This document shows positions 60,247 through 64,000 of a stretch of DNA of 64,000 nucleotides, one piece after another. How positions within the stretch are numbered: the first letter of the stretch is position 1; each line of letters starts with the position of its first letter. The stretch lies in NCBI RefSeq assembly GCF_016019935.1, contig NZ_JAECMT010000002.1, positions 62,001 to 126,000 of the forward strand, read 5' to 3'. Under the pieces are notes generated by a model. The model was not told the origin of the DNA, made no database searches, and was given only the letters and a program-made list of their open reading frames with translations. This DNA comes from Paenibacillus sp. GSMTC-2017 (GTDB taxonomy: Bacteria > Bacillota > Bacilli > Paenibacillales > Paenibacillaceae). The position numbers were made by a program, and so were the translations under genes.

Positions 60247-60290
60247 GAGGTCAACCTTCTTTCACTCATATACATGAAAAGCAGCTATGT

Positions 60291-60716
60291 CTATAATTGC
60301 TTAATCATTCGAACATGGGGAATATTTTCCTCCAAAAATTCATTAGAATCCACCGTATACCCTAGTTTCACATAAAATCCAGAAGCTTGTGTCTGAGCAT
60401 GAAGCTTTGCTTTTTCTAAGCCCAGCTCTCTTGCCACTTCCTCAAGCTCTGCCATAATCGCTCCTCCGATTTTATGTTTTCGGTACGACTCCAGCACACA
60501 AATTCGCTCGATCTTTGCAACGCCTTCTACCTGGCGTATTCTACCCGCTCCAGCAGGTTCGCCATTATATCGTACAAGTACATGTTTGGCTTCGTCCTCA
60601 TACTCGTCAATCTCTACTTCTTCTGGTACACCTTGCTCTCTAACGAACACATCTTTACGGATACGGTAAGTCTCGTCCAATTGTTCTTTTGTCTCTACAC
60701 GATGTCTTGTAATCAT
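60291..60716 (-). CDS. yjcF: GNAT acetyltransferase YjcF-like
   Basis: 141 residues: YRIRKDVFVREQGVPEEVEIDEYE, RIRQVEGVAKIERICVLESYRKHKIGGAIM and KLHAQTQASGFYVKLGY. It is the ElaA/YjcF branch of GNAT proteins. ATG at 60716. It is near the acyltransferase genes, but relation is not shown. The acceptor is unknown. Confidence 0.87.
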   Translation of the reverse strand: MITRHRVETKEQLDETYRIRKDVFVREQGVPEEVEIDEYEDEAKHVLVRYNGEPAGAGRIRQVEGVAKIERICVLESYRKHKIGGAIMAELEEVARELGLEKAKLHAQTQASGFYVKLGYTVDSNEFLEENIPHVRMIKQL

Positions 60717-61157
60717 GGCCTTATGCCACTCCCTTCATAATTTCCATCTCTATTATAATAGCTTCTGCACGAATTGCCAAAAAAGATCGAAATTTCTCGA
60801 TTCGAGCAGGTAGATGCTTCAGATTGAAGTGACACCAAATAATATTCAATATTACCATTTACACACATGTATTATGTATATTTTTTGAACTTGTTTGTTA
60901 TTAGTTTATGCCCGTTAGTTGAGAAAAGGCAGCCGATTTAATCCGGCTGCCTTTTCCTGTTTGATTATTGAACTATCGTATCCCATTAACAATGATAAAT
61001 TAGCCATCTGCCATAGTTGGAACTATCCTGCCAGTTAGCTCAACAAGGCTGTCGATTTATGCTATGCTCCCCTAATAGCAGCAGGTTTTTTATTATTTCA
61101 CCTGTCTACAATTTGGGTTGTATATCCGACGCTGGGCAGTCACTTCTTCATACTTTT
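60717..61157. other. Intergenic region with one terminator-like hairpin
   Basis: About 440 bases hold the hairpin at 60923-60955 and no convincing gene. No clear promoter or repeat was seen, and all frames are short. Confidence 0.4.
60923..60955. terminator. Bidirectional terminator-type hairpin
   Basis: AAAAGGCAGCCG pairs with CGGCTGCCTTTT around a short loop. No gene ends adjacent on the plus strand; on the minus strand it lies about 200 bp after the small gene at 61158. Confidence 0.7.
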
Positions 61158-61415
61158 TTAACGCGAACCTTTCGTCAATAAAGAATGCTTCATAAAAACA
61201 AGCTTTACCTTTTGCTTTTGATAAACATGTCGTTCATCAAAAAACTCATTATCTTTAAAAAGGTCAATTAAAGCCTTAGTAGCGGCTTGCATAGCTAGAG
61301 CTTCATCTTCGAGCAAATAATAAGCGACTTGATAACCGTAACCTTCGTATTGCTTCAATACGTCTGCCTTCCGTTTCACCTCTAGGTGCTTAGTCACTCC
61401 CCTATCAACGGCCAC
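61158..61415 (-). CDS. Small protein coupled to an ABC permease
   Basis: 85 residues, start GTG at 61415, 10 bases after GGAG and 1 base beyond the permease stop. The text YEGYGYQVAYYLLEDEALAMQAATKALIDLF looks like a sigma-factor region 2-type helix but has no HTH. Function unknown; its coupling with the permease suggests a regulatory or accessory role. Confidence 0.6.
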   Translation of the reverse strand: MAVDRGVTKHLEVKRKADVLKQYEGYGYQVAYYLLEDEALAMQAATKALIDLFKDNEFFDERHVYQKQKVKLVFMKHSLLTKGSR

Positions 61416-61416
61416 G

Positions 61417-64000
61417 CTAGATGCTCTCCTGCTTTAGAGCATCTATAATATTTTCTTTTTTCACTTTGGAGCTGGAGTATAACATGGCTGAAGTAACAAT
61501 AACAAAGACAGCAACAATAACATAAATAATACTTATCCAAGGAAGTGCAAACTGATAGCTAAAGCTGTTCATCAATGACTTGTGAATGAGGTACATCACA
61601 ACTACACTGATGGGCAGTCCGTAGAGCAATGACTTTATACCATAAAAAATACTTTCGTAATTCATCATTTTATTAAAACCTTTTGGTGTCATACCTACAG
61701 ATTTCAGCATAGCAAATTCCCGTTTTCGCAGTGTTATACTCGTCGAGATTGTATTAAATATATTCGCAACCGATATCGCTGTAATAAGCAGGATAAAACC
61801 ATAAGTGAATACAGACATTAAAAAAATCATCTGTTCTTCCTGTTGTCTACCTTGAAACACATTGTAAACATTCATATGGCTCTCTTCCATCTCTTCTATT
61901 TCCTGTTGAGTAGCCATTGGATCATCACTTTTCAGGTATAGTTTTAAATAGCTATGAGCATTATTCATATCCTCAATCAGTTGATTCATGACTTGCTCAG
62001 ATCCAATGATAGTTATATCTCCTAATCCCCCTGAACTAACCCCCATTGGAAACTGGTCCGTTAATTGAGCGATTTTCACTTTTTTAAGCTTCGTCTCTAA
62101 TCCTGCTTCCCCTTCTTTAACGAACAAATCTAAGTGATCACCAAGCTTTTTATGAACCATCTTGGTTTCAACATACTTCCCTGCCACTGCATCCTCATAA
62201 GGGACTGTATCAATTACAATGGCTGACAAATTTTTCGGATCAGGATCAATAAGCTGATTATAATCTGCACCTACTTGCTTGGCATAAGCTTGAAGGTTTT
62301 TGTGATCTAATGCATGGAAAGTAATAAAGTACTGGTATTTCCCGTTATTTAAGAGATTGGGATCTACTTTTACCTGTTCTTGCAACTCTTTAGCGATTTC
62401 TGCCTCAGGAATCCATGCGTTCATTGATATTTGTTTCGTAACACTATATTCCGTTATATCATCCAGAGAAGTTATCGCGTTTAATACTCGATCACTTATT
62501 TCCCCACTCCCTGTTGATACTTGTATATCAAAATTCACACCACTCTGTGACAACTCAAGCGATTTCTTCATATTATCAGTGAAATAAGAAACGGCTAAAA
62601 AGAGAACGATGCTAATGACGAGTGAAAATACAGTTGCTTGGTACCTTCGTTTGTTTCTTTTTAAATTTTTTAAACCAATTTCAGCTTCAATGCCAAATAG
62701 CTTACGAATAAACTTCGATGTCTTCACTACCTTACCTGTAAGTTTAATATCTATGGATTGCCTAATGGCATCAATAGCAGATATCTTAGATGCACGCATT
62801 GCCGGGATATACGTGGATATAAATATCGTCAATATGGAAACTGCACAAGCAATCAGAATGGAATAGGGGGTAACAACTAAAGATAACTTTTCAGTTACCC
62901 CCATCGCTCCTTTGATTGTGGAGTTAATGAACGAGAACGTTATACTAATTCCAATAAGACCACAAACGATTCCAATTGGAATACTAATCGCACCAATAAT
63001 AGCTCCCTCAAAAAAAACAGAGTTTCTCTTTTGTCTTTTCGTAGCCCCAACACTCGATAGCATGCCTAAATGGCGAGAGCGCTCTGAGACCGAAATAGCA
63101 AAAGCATTATATATTAATGAGACTGATCCAACGACAATAACTCCCATAATTATGGCGCTTAATGAAAAAAGAGTTGCTTGCAATCTATCATTGTTCGTTA
63201 CACCGTAGTATCGCAGCAAGCTTTTATTATAATTAATGGACTTTATATCTATATTATTTTCCTTCGCCAACGTTTCCGCATGCGTGTACAAGGATTTTTT
63301 CACATTCTTTAGTACTACAGATGCATCTACGGTTTCGTTTGCTTCAATCAAGCTTTCATCGACATAGGTTACGACCGTATAACCGGGCGCCCATGTTGGC
63401 TCCCATATGGGACGCTTTATGAATCCTACAACCGTATAACTTGCAGTTATTTTGTTTTTTAATGTTTCATCAATTGAATCCGTATTTAATCCAATGTTCT
63501 GATCGAGTAGTTGCTCTTCACCCGAACTATTTGTGTAAATCCGTTGACCGACTTCAAGTGTTAATCGATCACCTATCTTATATTCTACTTTAGCGTTTGA
63601 GGCAATTTCCTCTGACAAAACGACCTCATTCTCGGCTTGCGGAAAACGTCCCCTATTTAGTTCAATCGGAAACTGTTCAAAGCCTTGATCATTATACTCC
63701 TTGATAAATAAATAAGGCTTGTTTACATTTTGTGACCCTGCTAATGGAGCGTAACCGCGATCTTTTGTGATAACAACACTTTTTGTTTCTCCATCTTTTT
63801 GGATCGCTTCAAGCTGATCTTTATTTACATCTTTATAAAGAACATGCCATTCTCCATTGTCGGCAATCGACTGCTTTTTCATTAAGTCCAAAAAAGATAC
63901 ACCAAGCGTTACTACAGCTGTTACCATTGCGACTGAAATGATGACGCCAATCATCGTAACGAGCGTACGTCTCTTATTTTGCTTCAAATGTCTGATCGTT
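61417..64000 (-). CDS. FtsX-family ABC permease, 5' end beyond window
   Basis: At least 860 residues. Hydrophobic helices near the N-terminus (10-30), a long extracellular domain, three helices with RHLGMLSSVGATKRQKRNS loop (270-420), a second extracellular domain, and three C-terminal helices with LRKREFAMLKSVGMTPKGFN. Two FtsX domains like BceB/MacB exporters. The open frame continues to the window edge (TIRHLKQNK), so the true start is outside; the TTG at 63987 is only internal. The ATPase should lie upstream (beyond 64000). Confidence 0.88.
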   Translation of the reverse strand, partial: TIRHLKQNKRRTLVTMIGVIISVAMVTAVVTLGVSFLDLMKKQSIADNGEWHVLYKDVNKDQLEAIQKDGETKSVVITKDRGYAPLAGSQNVNKPYLFIKEYNDQGFEQFPIELNRGRFPQAENEVVLSEEIASNAKVEYKIGDRLTLEVGQRIYTNSSGEEQLLDQNIGLNTDSIDETLKNKITASYTVVGFIKRPIWEPTWAPGYTVVTYVDESLIEANETVDASVVLKNVKKSLYTHAETLAKENNIDIKSINYNKSLLRYYGVTNNDRLQATLFSLSAIIMGVIVVGSVSLIYNAFAISVSERSRHLGMLSSVGATKRQKRNSVFFEGAIIGAISIPIGIVCGLIGISITFSFINSTIKGAMGVTEKLSLVVTPYSILIACAVSILTIFISTYIPAMRASKISAIDAIRQSIDIKLTGKVVKTSKFIRKLFGIEAEIGLKNLKRNKRRYQATVFSLVISIVLFLAVSYFTDNMKKSLELSQSGVNFDIQVSTGSGEISDRVLNAITSLDDITEYSVTKQISMNAWIPEAEIAKELQEQVKVDPNLLNNGKYQYFITFHALDHKNLQAYAKQVGADYNQLIDPDPKNLSAIVIDTVPYEDAVAGKYVETKMVHKKLGDHLDLFVKEGEAGLETKLKKVKIAQLTDQFPMGVSSGGLGDITIIGSEQVMNQLIEDMNNAHSYLKLYLKSDDPMATQQEIEEMEESHMNVYNVFQGRQQEEQMIFLMSVFTYGFILLITAISVANIFNTISTSITLRKREFAMLKSVGMTPKGFNKMMNYESIFYGIKSLLYGLPISVVVMYLIHKSLMNSFSYQFALPWISIIYVIVAVFVIVTSAMLYSSSKVKKENIIDALKQESI

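Noticed and set aside
61045..61092. Possible second terminator with a T-run after GCAGG
   Set aside because: The stem is weak and no plus-strand gene lies upstream; the minus strand has no T-run.
1..64000. CRISPR arrays, rRNA or tRNA genes, prophage modules
   Set aside because: No regularly spaced repeats, no rRNA-like sequence, no tRNA cloverleaf and no phage structural genes were seen.

Overview
The window looks like a chromosome segment of a low-GC, Gram-positive, spore-former-type bacterium, most likely a Paenibacillus or close Bacillales relative. The evidence is Bacillus-like orthologues (YeeN, YfmM, PaiB, YjcF, YyaE-like, bacillithiol-transferase YfiT), strong AGGAGG-type ribosome binding sites, frequent TTG/GTG starts, a T-box leader and classical intrinsic terminators. 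No prophage, insertion sequence, CRISPR array, rRNA or tRNA gene was seen.

Layout. 0-13 kb: a Nudix gene tail, a zinc-dependent phospholipase C-like gene, azoR divergent from a tandem-MerR regulator, a T-box leader fused to a truncated thrS remnant, an MFS transporter, a DUF6376-type lipoprotein, a serine beta-lactamase-like hydrolase, a membrane-bound cytochrome c, yfiT with a WYL regulator, yeeN, alkD, a methyltransferase and a double GNAT. 13-38 kb: about 45 short, mostly unrelated genes, nearly all on the minus strand. They include GNATs, VOC, HAD, DinB, cupin, SMI1/KNR4, nucleotidyl- and phosphotransferases, ArsR-SRPBCC, PhzF, PaiB, DUF5071 and many tiny membrane proteins. At least six are broken and four seem to lack an ATG/GTG/TTG start. 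38-47 kb: the ABC-F ATPase YfmM, AraC regulators, a MacB-type ABC exporter and a MarR-controlled MFS drug pump. 47-56 kb: an EamA permease, pyruvate kinase, AraC plus a stand-alone molybdopterin oxidoreductase, a secreted FN3 protein, a 2-hydroxyacid dehydrogenase and a membrane-anchored PstS-like protein. 56-64 kb: an unmarked 48-residue ORF, an MBOAT plus SGNH-NodB fusion pair for cell-surface polysaccharide acetylation/deacetylation, yjcF, and an FtsX-family permease running off the window with a coupled small protein.

How the parts fit. Several local circuits can be read: merR/azoR with a palindromic operator, marR/MFS with an operator just upstream of marR, arsR/SRPBCC, WYL/yfiT, and MBOAT/SGNH-NodB. 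The 13-38 kb block is best read as an accessory reservoir of single-gene detoxification, modification and immunity-like functions undergoing active decay. Deletions and frameshifts hit grpB, dinB, a metallophosphoesterase and two unrecognised genes, and start codons read ACG, CTG or ATT.

The most unusual items are the T-box/thrS relic, the start-codon-deficient genes, the SGNH-NodB fusion, two TM-plus-helix microproteins, and a string of tiny membrane ORFs at 18.6-19.7 kb. All functional statements are from reading the sequence; no database search was run.
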